Origin: Bacillota bacterium
GTDB lineage: Bacteria; Bacillota; Clostridia; Acetivibrionales; DSM-27016
Assembly: GCA_023390115.1 (NCBI GenBank)
Contig: JAEWDM010000040.1
Location: 310,001-374,000 of the forward strand
Reading direction: 5' to 3'
Length of the DNA stretch: 64,000 nucleotides
The notes under the pieces: model-generated
What the model was told of the DNA's origin: nothing
The model's input: only the letters and a program-made list of their open reading frames with translations
Database searches by the model: none
Part shown: one piece after another, positions 1-7,216 of the stretch
How positions within the stretch are numbered: the first letter of the stretch is position 1
Layout of the letters: every line of letters starts with the position of its first letter
Program-made: the position numbers and the translations under genes

Positions 1-1
1 G

Positions 2-169
2 AAAAATCTTGATGAAGCTATAGAAGAGCTTGAGAAGAGCAGCTTTGTAAAGGATGTGCTCGGAGCTCATATTTTTGAGAAGTATATTGAAGCTAAGAGG
101 GAAGAATGGGATGAGTATAAGGCCAAAGTGAGTAAGTGGGAGATTGAACAGTATCTTACCAAATACTGA
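2..169 (+). CDS. glnA: Glutamine synthetase, C-terminal end (5' partial)
   Basis: Only the last 55 codons are in the window; the frame is open from the left edge to TGA at 167-169. The peptide contains GAHIFEKYIEAKREEWDEY and ends WEIEQYLTKY, matching the end of type I glutamine synthetases (compare the Bacillus pattern of EAK, EWD and a final WE-EQY). The enzyme makes glutamine from glutamate, ammonia and ATP as a cytoplasmic dodecamer. The catalytic parts lie outside the window. An ANTAR-domain regulator follows, a common clostridial arrangement that links the gene to nitrogen control. Confidence 0.93.
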   Translation, partial: KNLDEAIEELEKSSFVKDVLGAHIFEKYIEAKREEWDEYKAKVSKWEIEQYLTKY

Positions 170-220
170 TATATGAGTATCGCATTTTAAAGAATTTTTA
201 AACTATTAAAAAATTGACTT

Positions 221-237
221 TTGGCACGAGTGCAGCA
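221..237 (+). promoter_or_regulatory. Candidate sigma-54 (-24/-12) promoter
   Basis: TTGGCACG at 221-228 matches the -24 consensus, and GC at 235-236 sits exactly 10 nt after the GG at 223-224, the invariant sigma-54 spacing. The -12 part is CAGCA rather than TTGCA. Transcription would start near 248 and read into the ANTAR regulator. No enhancer-binding protein is encoded nearby, so this rests on sequence match alone. Confidence 0.45.
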
Positions 238-240
238 ATG

Positions 241-274
241 AGGCGGCCGGACCCTGTGGTTCGGCTGTCTTTTT
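241..274 (+). terminator. glnA terminator hairpin or ANTAR-type attenuator
   Basis: Bases 241-251 pair with 260-270 (11 pairs, some G-U). An extra C-G closing pair leaves a six-base loop, CCTGTG, and a T run follows. It can act as the intrinsic terminator of glnA. A six-base loop is also the feature bound by ANTAR proteins, and one is encoded next, but the loop has C rather than A at position 1. A second stem, TGCCCTG/CAGGGCA, follows at 291-297/318-324. Confidence 0.5.
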
Positions 275-287
275 GGATATAAAGCTT

Positions 288-326
288 AAGTGCCCTGCTT
301 GCTTGAGAATTCTGTTACAGGGCACT
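288..326. repeat. Hairpin repeat, copy 1 of 2
   Basis: An imperfect stem-loop whose right arm (307-326), read on the minus strand, is AGTGCCCTGTAACAGAATTC. It matches 19 of 20 bases at 53496-53515 on the plus strand. Both copies are intergenic and both can fold through the AGTGCCC arm, so this looks like a small dispersed palindromic repeat. Confidence 0.55.
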
Positions 327-394
327 GGTTAACCTGGAGTGTGGGGAAAGAAATATGACAGGTATTATAAATATAATGGCATTGGGGTGTTGAC

Positions 395-970
395 ATGGAG
401 CCGTCGAGAATTTTGTTAGCCATGAGCAACGACACATCAATTAATAAGTTGAAGAACACTTTGGTTGAGAACGGGTACTCCGTTATTGAGCAAGCGAAGG
501 ACGGGCATGACTGTTTGAGAAAAATAAGGGCCTTAAAGCCGGATATGGTCATATTGGACTATAATCTTGCTTCCATGAACGGATACGATGTGTCGAAGGT
601 TGCAATAGACGATAAAATATGTGAGGTTATTCTTTTGATTACGGCCGCACAGGAGAGTCTGGTAAGTGAGGCCAGACCTGAAACCAACTTCATATATATG
701 ACAAAGCCGATAAACAAGCCGAGCTTAATTAATACGATAGAATTAATGCTTAAAAATAAGAGAAAAATAAGAGAATTGGAAAAGGAAATAGAGGAGCTGA
801 AGGCCAGTCTTGATACAAGGAAAGAGGTGGAAAAGGCCAAGGGGCTTTTGATGAGAAATTTAGGCCTGTCCGAGGAGGAAGCCTTCAAGAGAATTCAGAG
901 GCAGAGCATGGATAAGGGAATTGCCATGAAGGAGATAGCAAAAGCTATTATACTTGCGTATGACTTGTAG
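395..970 (+). CDS. ANTAR-domain response regulator
   Basis: A 191-residue protein. Residues 1-120 are a receiver domain with phospho-acceptor Asp55 (in VILDYN) and the conserved Lys near 106 (in TKP). A charged coiled-coil linker (about 122-145) leads to an ANTAR domain (about 145-190) with the KAKGLLM and AFKRIQRQSM segments. ANTAR proteins bind paired hexaloop RNA hairpins and prevent termination. The position directly after glnA suggests control of nitrogen-assimilation transcripts; no sensor kinase gene is adjacent. GGGGTG precedes the ATG at good distance. An AT-rich terminator follows at 1046. Confidence 0.9.
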   Translation: MEPSRILLAMSNDTSINKLKNTLVENGYSVIEQAKDGHDCLRKIRALKPDMVILDYNLASMNGYDVSKVAIDDKICEVILLITAAQESLVSEARPETNFIYMTKPINKPSLINTIELMLKNKRKIRELEKEIEELKASLDTRKEVEKAKGLLMRNLGLSEEEAFKRIQRQSMDKGIAMKEIAKAIILAYDL

Positions 971-1045
971 TTACAGCATTACAGGCATATACACGGCGGA
1001 TAAAAGACATGTTATAGCATTAGATGGATAAGCAACATATTGTAA

Positions 1046-1086
1046 AGTGACGTTATAATAATATTATTATTGTAGTGTTACTTTTT
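1046..1086 (+). terminator. Intrinsic terminator after the ANTAR gene
   Basis: A 16-pair stem (1046-1061 with 1067-1082, including G-U pairs) with a 5-nt loop is followed by five T residues. It is AT-rich but has a long perfect stem. It lies just upstream of the next gene, so that gene probably has its own promoter or depends on readthrough. Confidence 0.7.
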
Positions 1087-1110
1087 GTTTTATTGGGGGT
1101 AAAATAATAC

Positions 1111-1842
1111 ATGACAAATTTCAAGCCTTTAATAGGAATAACCGCAGGGTATGACTGCGGCAAAAATATGCTTTACTTGAAAGATGGATATTCTGAGGGA
1201 ATAAATAAGGCAGGAGGTGTGCCTCTGATAATTCCTCCGGTTCAGGAGCATGGCCTGTTGGATGAAATCGTGGAGAAATGCGACGGGCTTCTTTTCTCAG
1301 GAGGCCCGGATATAGACGCATTTTACTATAAGGAAGGCAATTATCCGTTTAACGGCGAGATATCTCCCTACAGGGACTTTTCTGAGGTATATATGGCAAA
1401 AAGGGCTGTACTGCTGGGTAAGCCTGTGCTTGGGATATGCAGGGGCATTCAGCTTATAAATGCGGCTATGGGAGGGACCCTGTATCAGGACATATACTGT
1501 CAGATAAAAGATAAGCCTTTGCTTAAGCATTCTCAGGAGGCCCCTAAATGGTATGCAACGCATGAAATTTTTATTGAGAAGGGTTCAATTGTATGCAAGT
1601 GCCTGGAAGGAACAACTGCCAGGGTCAACAGCTTTCATCACCAGGCAGTCAAGGATGTTGCTCCCGGCCTTGAGGTAACCTCGGCTGCGGCAGACGGCAT
1701 AATAGAATCTATTGAAAGCGCGGGTAAAGGCTTTATATTAGGAGTACAGTGGCATCCTGAACTGATGTGGCAGACGCAAGGGGTGTTTATCAACCTTTTC
1801 AGGGAATTTGTCGGGGCGTGCGCAAGGATGCGGGTAAAATAA
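1111..1842 (+). CDS. Class I glutamine amidotransferase-like hydrolase (peptidase C26, PuuD-like)
   Basis: A 243-residue cytoplasmic protein, the usual length for gamma-glutamyl-gamma-aminobutyrate hydrolases. The nucleophile is Cys110 in GICRG, and the His/Glu pair is H215/E217 in VQWHPE. The family cleaves gamma-glutamyl amides (for example gamma-Glu-GABA) to release glutamate. No putrescine pathway genes are nearby, so the substrate is open; closeness to glnA hints at glutamate or glutamine turnover. A GGGGGT ribosome binding site supports the ATG at 1111. Confidence 0.85.
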   Translation: MTNFKPLIGITAGYDCGKNMLYLKDGYSEGINKAGGVPLIIPPVQEHGLLDEIVEKCDGLLFSGGPDIDAFYYKEGNYPFNGEISPYRDFSEVYMAKRAVLLGKPVLGICRGIQLINAAMGGTLYQDIYCQIKDKPLLKHSQEAPKWYATHEIFIEKGSIVCKCLEGTTARVNSFHHQAVKDVAPGLEVTSAAADGIIESIESAGKGFILGVQWHPELMWQTQGVFINLFREFVGACARMRVK

Positions 1843-1892
1843 AGAGCCGGCATGCTTATATGCTTAAAAATTTATATTGGCGGAGGGCGGAA

Positions 1893-2777
1893 ATGCTATT
1901 AAAGGATATATTGGATAAGCTTAACAAGGCTATGTCAAACCTGCCTGTACCTATGCAGGCTGTTATGAAAATAGCGGGAATAGTTCTGATTTCTTTTATA
2001 ATTATTAAATTGGGGAGTATTATTATCAGAAAGATATTCCATAAGCAGAGCTTTTTTAAATACGGAATATACAGCAAAAAAATAAACACCATTTCATCTT
2101 TGTCTGTGAGTGTATTTAAGTATACTATATATTTAGTAGCAGGTATCATTATTTTATCAGATGTGCTGGGGCTTAAGTCTATTCTGGCAGCGGCAGGCGT
2201 GGGCGGTATAGCGGTGGGGCTGGGAGCGCAGAGCCTCATAAAGGATGTTATTTCGGGATTTTTTATTGTTCTGGAGGATCAGTATTCTGTGGATGACCTT
2301 GTAACCATTGGGGAAATGACGGGCACTGTGGAGGATTTGGGGCTTAGGGTAACACGGCTGAGAAATTTCAACGGAGATCTGCACATAATTCCCAACGGAG
2401 AAATAAGCAGGGTTACAAACCATACACGGGGGAATAAAGCGGTTATTGTCGATATACCTGTTTCGTATAATGCGGATATGCAAAAAACAGTGGAGGCGGC
2501 GAATAAAGTATGCAAGGCCGTGAATGAAGAGTTTGGTGAGGTAATTACAGATTTGGCTAAGGTTATAGGAATAACAACCCTCGACAGAGAGGGAATGACC
2601 TTAAGGATAATGGCTAAAACATTGGCTAATGAACAATGGGGAGTTGAAAGAAGGATACGGATACTGGTAAAGGAGGAGTTTGACAGGGCTGATATTAAGT
2701 TTTTTGATAGGAATAGAATAGTAGTAAGTGAAAGTGAAATGAAAAAGTTTACGGATGGGGGTAGTTTTGATGGCTGA
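1893..2777 (+). CDS. Small-conductance mechanosensitive channel (MscS family)
   Basis: A 294-residue membrane protein. Hydrophobic segments lie at about 22-46, 70-90 and 95-125. The third carries the glycine/alanine pore pattern (AAAGVGGIAVGLGAQS) and is followed by the conserved beta domain (FFIVLEDQYSVDDLV, HIIPNGEI, TNHTRG). MscS channels open under membrane tension to release solutes during osmotic downshock. The reading frame is open back to 1767, inside the previous gene, but GGAGGGCGG sits just before the ATG at 1893, so I start there. It overlaps the next gene by 8 bp. Confidence 0.9.
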   Translation: MLLKDILDKLNKAMSNLPVPMQAVMKIAGIVLISFIIIKLGSIIIRKIFHKQSFFKYGIYSKKINTISSLSVSVFKYTIYLVAGIIILSDVLGLKSILAAAGVGGIAVGLGAQSLIKDVISGFFIVLEDQYSVDDLVTIGEMTGTVEDLGLRVTRLRNFNGDLHIIPNGEISRVTNHTRGNKAVIVDIPVSYNADMQKTVEAANKVCKAVNEEFGEVITDLAKVIGITTLDREGMTLRIMAKTLANEQWGVERRIRILVKEEFDRADIKFFDRNRIVVSESEMKKFTDGGSFDG

Positions 2778-2970
2778 AAAATTCTTTATAGGAGATGTCG
2801 TAGAATTAAAAAAAGAGCATCCATGTGGAAGCAAGCAATGGGAAATAATGAGGACAGGCGCAGATTTCAGGATAAAATGCATAGGCTGCCAGCATCAACT
2901 GATGCTTCCAAGGCCAAAGCTCGAAAAGTGTGTTAAAAAGATAATAAAGTCAAACGATCCCTTGAAGTAA
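2770..2970 (+). CDS. DUF951 family small protein
   Basis: A 66-residue protein with a Cys-Gly near residue 20 and a CxxC motif (CIGC) near 40, plus GDVVELKKEHPCG and ADFRIKC segments typical of DUF951, a family found next to MscS genes in many Firmicutes. The paired cysteines suggest a small nucleic-acid- or metal-binding fold; no function is established. It starts inside the end of the channel gene with GGGGG before the ATG at 2770. An upstream in-frame ATG at 2755 lacks a ribosome binding site. Confidence 0.85.
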   Translation: MAEKFFIGDVVELKKEHPCGSKQWEIMRTGADFRIKCIGCQHQLMLPRPKLEKCVKKIIKSNDPLK

Positions 2971-3213
2971 GCAATTGCTTTAGGCTGTTTAAAAGCAATT
3001 CGCAGGTCTGAAACAAAACAGAAAGGCTGTTAAATTTGTACCATTTAGATGTAAAATATTACATATGTTATATTTGATGCTTTCCTATTGCTCAAAATTT
3101 ATCTAAAATATATAATCTATTTGAAAATACATGACAAGATTCGGGCAAATTAGACGAAATTTTTAAATCTGGCCTTTTTATTCTAAAAATAAAGCTTATG
3201 GAGGAATATTCTA

Positions 3214-4902
3214 ATGAAATTAAAACTACGTGCAAAGCTGCTTTTACTTTTTCTTTCGGTGATGCTTGCATTCGGAAGCATAATTTTTTTTACGGTACAT
3301 ATGCAGGTTTCGAGAATGGCGAATCTGGATATTATGGAAAGGCTTGATGGGAATTTACTGCTGGGAATGTCCCTTATGGATCAGACTTATAAAGGGAATT
3401 GGCAAATTAAGGACGGCAAGCTTTATAAGGGTGAAAATCTTGTCGTCGGGGATACATTTATTGTAGATGAAATGAAAAATAAGACTGATTCGGCTTCTTC
3501 CATATTCATGGGAGATATAAGGGTTGCGACCAATGTGCTTGAAGAGGATGGAAGCCGGGCATTAGACTCGAAGCTGTCACCGGAGGTGGCTCAGGCCGTT
3601 CTGGAAGAGGGCCGGGATTTTGTGGGAGAGGCCGATGTTATAGGAGAGCTTCACGAGTGCAAATATGTTCCTTTAAAGAATAGCGGCGGAGAAGTAATAG
3701 GGGTTTGGAGCGTAGCCGTAAAAAAGAGCGATATAAATAAAAGAATAAGCGATATAGATTTTACTATCGGGGTATTTACTTTAATAGCTGAGGTAATAGG
3801 AGCAATAATTCTTATAATTTTTGCAAATAGGATAGTTAAAAATGTAAATTATATACTTTCCGCCCTTAAAGAGATCTCAAAGGGGAATTTCAAGAGGAGA
3901 GTCAGCTTAAAGGCCCGGGATGAGATAGGAGCTATAGGGGATAACCTCAATTCGATGGCTGACGACATCAGCGGGCTGATAGACAAAATTAAGCAAATGA
4001 GCATGGAGGTTGCGTCATCCTCTCAGCAAATGCTTGCCTCGTCTGAGGAAGTGAGCAAGGTGTCGGAGCAGGTGGCAACGGCTGTGGGGGAAATTGCAAA
4101 GGGTGCTTCCGAGCAGGCGCTGTCAATTGAAAAGGGGAGCTCCGGTATACAGGAAATTGTTTATGGATTGGACAAAATTGTACAGGACATGGAGGATGCG
4201 GAACAGGTGGCCGACAAAGCACTGTATGCCGTTAACGAGGGTGAAAAATCAGTGAGGCTTCAGGAAACAAAAATGCATGAGAATACAGAGGTATCCGCAA
4301 ATGTTGCTTCTGCTATGAAGGAGCTTTCCCGGAGATCGCGTGAAATAGGTGAAATATTGGAGGTTATAAGGGGTATTGCAGGTCAGACTAATTTGCTGGC
4401 TTTAAATGCTGCGATAGAGGCCGCAAGAGCGGGTGAGGCGGGCAAGGGCTTTGCCGTAGTTGCCGATGAGATAAGGCAGCTTGCAGAGCAATCTGCTATA
4501 TCCGTAAAAAAGATAGATGATATTATAAAGCAGGTGCAGTCAGGTGTAGAGCTGGCCGTCTCCCAAATAGGGAAGTCGGAGGAAATGTCCGGGGAACAGG
4601 GCAGGGCCCTGCTGGACACGGTTAAATCCTTTAAGGATATATTAAAGTCAGTTAATTTAATAGCAGAGAAGGTTAAATTTGTTGCCGGTGCCTCAGAAAG
4701 CTTAAGCCAAAATGCAAAAGAGGCCGGGGATAACATTACCAGCATTGCAAGCGTGGCGGAGGAGACTGCGGCAGGCACGGAGGAAGTGGCCGCATCCACT
4801 GAGGAGCAAGCCTCCATAGCTAACCAGATAGCACTTTCGGCAGAAGACCTGGCAAGATTGGCATCCTCTTTGCAGAGCAGTGCCGAGAGGTTTGTGATAT
4901 AA
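3214..4902 (+). CDS. Methyl-accepting chemotaxis protein
   Basis: A 562-residue chemoreceptor: membrane segment at about 7-28, an extracellular sensor region of about 150 residues (probably a single-Cache fold), a second membrane segment at about 183-207, HAMP (about 207-260), then the long cytoplasmic coiled coil. The invariant hairpin tip reads GQTNLLALNAAIEAARAGE. It would signal through CheA/CheW, which are not in the window. The ligand is unknown. GGAGG lies 9 nt before the ATG. It appears monocistronic. Confidence 0.93.
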   Translation: MKLKLRAKLLLLFLSVMLAFGSIIFFTVHMQVSRMANLDIMERLDGNLLLGMSLMDQTYKGNWQIKDGKLYKGENLVVGDTFIVDEMKNKTDSASSIFMGDIRVATNVLEEDGSRALDSKLSPEVAQAVLEEGRDFVGEADVIGELHECKYVPLKNSGGEVIGVWSVAVKKSDINKRISDIDFTIGVFTLIAEVIGAIILIIFANRIVKNVNYILSALKEISKGNFKRRVSLKARDEIGAIGDNLNSMADDISGLIDKIKQMSMEVASSSQQMLASSEEVSKVSEQVATAVGEIAKGASEQALSIEKGSSGIQEIVYGLDKIVQDMEDAEQVADKALYAVNEGEKSVRLQETKMHENTEVSANVASAMKELSRRSREIGEILEVIRGIAGQTNLLALNAAIEAARAGEAGKGFAVVADEIRQLAEQSAISVKKIDDIIKQVQSGVELAVSQIGKSEEMSGEQGRALLDTVKSFKDILKSVNLIAEKVKFVAGASESLSQNAKEAGDNITSIASVAEETAAGTEEVAASTEEQASIANQIALSAEDLARLASSLQSSAERFVI

Positions 4903-4925
4903 GCGGGATTGTCAATAAAATATAG

Positions 4926-4996
4926 TGCCACTCTTGGGATTATATCTGACGGGGATAAAATTAACTGTCAGATAAAGATTAATTGCGGGAGTGGCA
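4926..4996. repeat. Nested two-stem inverted repeat
   Basis: Outer arms TGCCACTC (4926-4933) and GAGTGGCA (4989-4996) enclose inner arms ATCTGAC (4944-4950) and GTCAGAT (4967-4973). The inner loop is 16 nt, and all arms are perfect. No T run follows directly. It may be a weak terminator for the chemoreceptor gene, a structured RNA or a small repeat element. Confidence 0.6.
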
Positions 4997-5119
4997 TTTA
5001 TATGCCTATTAAGCACAGATATCCCCTTTTTTGTTTTAGCGGCCGTATTGTTTTTATTATTAATTGAAATAATATACAACATATATTGCAGGCTAAACTA
5101 AATTGAAAAGGATGATAAA

Positions 5120-6292
5120 ATGTTCGAAGAAAAAGGGAAGCACGGCTTTTTTAAAACATTTCTTACGGCTCTTGCCACTTCTGTGGGAGTAGGGGCTCTT
5201 CTGCTTTTTATGGTTTCGGGATATATTTCGGGCGAACAGCCTAATACACAGCTACCGTCTGCAGAGAGCCGGACGGATGAACCCCAGCCTCAGCAGATAG
5301 TGGCGGAAACAAATATATCTCCGGCAGCCTCGGCAGCGGATGTGGCGAGAACTGCCACTCCGGGTGTAGTTGGAATTTCGGTGCTTAAGGTGGACAGCCA
5401 GTCTCTTTTTGACAGCGAGACATCTGAAAGCTGGGGCGTGGGCTCGGGGGTGATTGTAAGCCCGGACGGCTATATTCTTACAAATCATCATGTTGCGGGA
5501 GGAAAAAACAAGAGAATAGTGGTTTCTCTGTTTGACGGAAGCAACGTAGAGGGAATGACTGTATGGTCCGATCCTGTTCTGGATCTCGCTGTTGTAAAAG
5601 TGAGTGCAAGCAACCTTGATACTATTCCTCTTGGGGATGCCAATTCTCTTCAGGTAGGGGAGCCGGCGATAGCAATAGGAAATCCTCTGGGGCTTCAATT
5701 TCAAAGAACAGTTACATCGGGAATAATAAGTGCCTTAAACAGGACGATAAAGATTGATACCGAGCAGGGCAGCAATTATATGGAGGATCTTATACAGACA
5801 GACGCCAGCATTAATCCGGGAAACAGCGGGGGACCTCTTTTGAACGCAAAGGGAAATGTTATAGGCATTAACACCGTTAAAGTGACAAGCGCCGAAGGAA
5901 TAGGCTTTGCAGTGCCGATAAATGTGGCGGTGCCGATAATAAAGCGTCTTACTGAGGAAGGTAAATTTGATGAACCCTATCTGGGCATATTTGCATATGA
6001 CAAGGAGGTAATACCGTACTTAAATGATGCAATCAGTCTGGACAACGGCATTTATGTAGCTAATGTGGATAAGGCGGGGCCTGCATATTCAGGCGGAATA
6101 AGGGTAGGGTGTATAATATCCGAGGTGGACGGAAATGAAATAAATACAATGATTCAGCTTAGGACGTACCTGTATTCCAAAAGGCCGGGAGATTCTATAA
6201 ATGTAACTCATATGATAGAGGGAACTCAGGAATTTGTAACGACCCCTATAAAGCTGGCCCAAAAGGATGGAGAGCAGAGAGTAACCAGATAA
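5120..6292 (+). CDS. HtrA/Deg-type serine protease, membrane-anchored
   Basis: A 390-residue protein. An N-terminal membrane segment (about 12-36) is followed by a disordered linker rich in Pro and Gln, a trypsin-like domain with catalytic triad His124 (TNHHV), Asp155 (DLAVV) and Ser236 (GNSGGP), and one C-terminal PDZ domain (about 285-375). The protease would face outside the cell and degrade or refold misfolded envelope proteins. The ORF is closed on both sides by hairpin elements, suggesting a single-gene unit. AAAGGA precedes the ATG. Confidence 0.93.
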   Translation: MFEEKGKHGFFKTFLTALATSVGVGALLLFMVSGYISGEQPNTQLPSAESRTDEPQPQQIVAETNISPAASAADVARTATPGVVGISVLKVDSQSLFDSETSESWGVGSGVIVSPDGYILTNHHVAGGKNKRIVVSLFDGSNVEGMTVWSDPVLDLAVVKVSASNLDTIPLGDANSLQVGEPAIAIGNPLGLQFQRTVTSGIISALNRTIKIDTEQGSNYMEDLIQTDASINPGNSGGPLLNAKGNVIGINTVKVTSAEGIGFAVPINVAVPIIKRLTEEGKFDEPYLGIFAYDKEVIPYLNDAISLDNGIYVANVDKAGPAYSGGIRVGCIISEVDGNEINTMIQLRTYLYSKRPGDSINVTHMIEGTQEFVTTPIKLAQKDGEQRVTR

Positions 6293-6304
6293 GCTCCGGA
6301 CCTT

Positions 6305-6361
6305 CATTACCCGCAATAAGAGGCACCTTCTGATTTTAAGCCGGATTTATTGCGGGTAATG
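6305..6361. repeat. Perfect 15-bp inverted repeat after the htrA-like gene
   Basis: CATTACCCGCAATAA (6305-6319) is exactly complementary to 6347-6361, with a 27-nt loop. No T run follows, so it is not a classical terminator, though it may still end or stabilise the protease transcript. Confidence 0.75.
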
Positions 6362-6423
6362 TTATATATTAAGAAATTATGGAAAAGCTTTTGACATCAG
6401 TAATTATGCTTATGGAGGGGCGT

Positions 6424-6717
6424 ATGGAGGAAATGCGGAAAAATGAAAAACAAAGTGCTTTCGAAAAAACGATAAGGGAATACCTGAAGCAGGGGCAGCA
6501 AAAGCTGGAGAGTGATCTCGCAGGGACAAGGGAGGCCATTAAGCTGATAGCAATCGAAAAGACTAAAAATTTTATGAGGACTATGGATCACGGATTGGAC
6601 AGAGAAGAAAGGGATTATCTCATGGCCCTGATAGTTACAGGTATGCACCAGTCCTTCTGCTACGGGTACGGAATAGGCAAAATAGAGGGCAAGACCGATA
6701 ATAAGGTTTTTTTATAA
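6424..6717 (+). CDS. Small protein of unknown function
   Basis: A 97-residue protein, highly charged and mostly helical by eye, with an amphipathic coiled-coil-like middle (about 25-60) and a Gly/Tyr-rich stretch (YGYGIGKIEG) near the C-terminus. I do not recognise the family. The frame is open from an ATG at 6379, but that start has no ribosome binding site, while GGAGGGG sits 5 nt before the ATG at 6424. Codon use resembles neighbouring genes, supporting it as real. No signal peptide or membrane segment is visible. Confidence 0.65.
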   Translation: MEEMRKNEKQSAFEKTIREYLKQGQQKLESDLAGTREAIKLIAIEKTKNFMRTMDHGLDREERDYLMALIVTGMHQSFCYGYGIGKIEGKTDNKVFL

Positions 6718-6743
6718 TTACATAACGTGATCATCAGAAAGCG

Positions 6744-6776
6744 TAAAAAACGTGTGGTTAAGAATAAAAAACGTGT
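6744..6776 (+). promoter_or_regulatory. Two direct repeats at the ilv promoter
   Basis: TAAAAAACGTGT occurs at 6744-6755 and again, identically, at 6765-6776, a 21-bp period (two helical turns). The second copy runs into the first base of the -35 box. This geometry suits cooperative binding of a transcription factor to one DNA face, as an extra control on top of the T-box. The factor is unknown. Confidence 0.5.
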
Positions 6777-6804
6777 TGACATGAGTTCACGGCACTGGTA
6801 AAAT
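6776..6804 (+). promoter_or_regulatory. Sigma-A promoter of the ilv-leu operon
   Basis: A perfect -35 TTGACA at 6776-6781 and a -10 TAAAAT at 6799-6804 are separated by 17 bp. Transcription would start near 6811, at the 5' end of the T-box leader. Confidence 0.85.
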
Positions 6805-6810
6805 ATTATA

Positions 6811-7198
6811 CAATTATACTTTGGTTAATCTATCATGGATAACGATCTGTAGGTTTGTTGACTATAGTCAAAGGCTATGAAGGAATAAAGATGCACATAA
6901 TTGTATAAGAGAGCCGGTGGGTGGTGTAAACCGGTACAATAGGTGTATGAATAACTCGATCCTGAGCTTCATTGTCGAAGCGTTAAAGGGCTTAGTGCCT
7001 CTGTTTAAGTAGACAATGACGTTGAACTGCGTTACAGTTTCAAGTAATTAATAAAGATGCTTGTCTTAAGCACATGGGGTCTTTATTATACTTATTGAGG
7101 GTGTACTGGTGACGGTATGCTTAAATAGGGTGGTACCACGTGGAATGTAAAGCTCCTCGTCCCTGCGTCAGTTTGCTGCAGGAATGAGGTTTTTTTTA
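6811..7198 (+). promoter_or_regulatory. T-box leader, probable leucine specifier (CUC)
   Basis: The leader ahead of ilvB contains the diagnostic T-box sequence AGGGTGGTACCACG (7127-7140) and a stem I region with the AGAGAGCCGG...ACCGG segment (6908-6934). A specifier loop ATGAATAACTCGATCCTGAG follows, in which CTC (6955-6957) is the best-placed codon. Uncharged tRNA-Leu would pair with CUC and the T-box bulge, stabilise the antiterminator and let transcription pass. The Bacillus subtilis ilv-leu leader also uses a leucine CUC specifier. The specifier was read by pattern, not by folding. Confidence 0.9.
7155..7197 (+). terminator. T-box-controlled terminator
   Basis: CCTCGTCCCTGC (7155-7166) pairs with GCAGGAATGAGG (7178-7189), with one mismatch, and is followed by eight T residues. 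It lies just after the T-box sequence and is mutually exclusive with the antiterminator. Confidence 0.9.
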
Positions 7199-7216
7199 TT
7201 ATAAAGGATGGTAGGT

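Noticed and set aside
2971..3213. Search for a riboswitch ahead of the chemoreceptor gene
   Set aside because: The 243-bp region is AT-rich with only short chance inverted repeats; no known riboswitch core was seen.
6811..7198. Possible small ORFs within the ilvB leader
   Set aside because: The T-box sequence, stem I features and terminator fully explain the region, and no ORF has a ribosome binding site.
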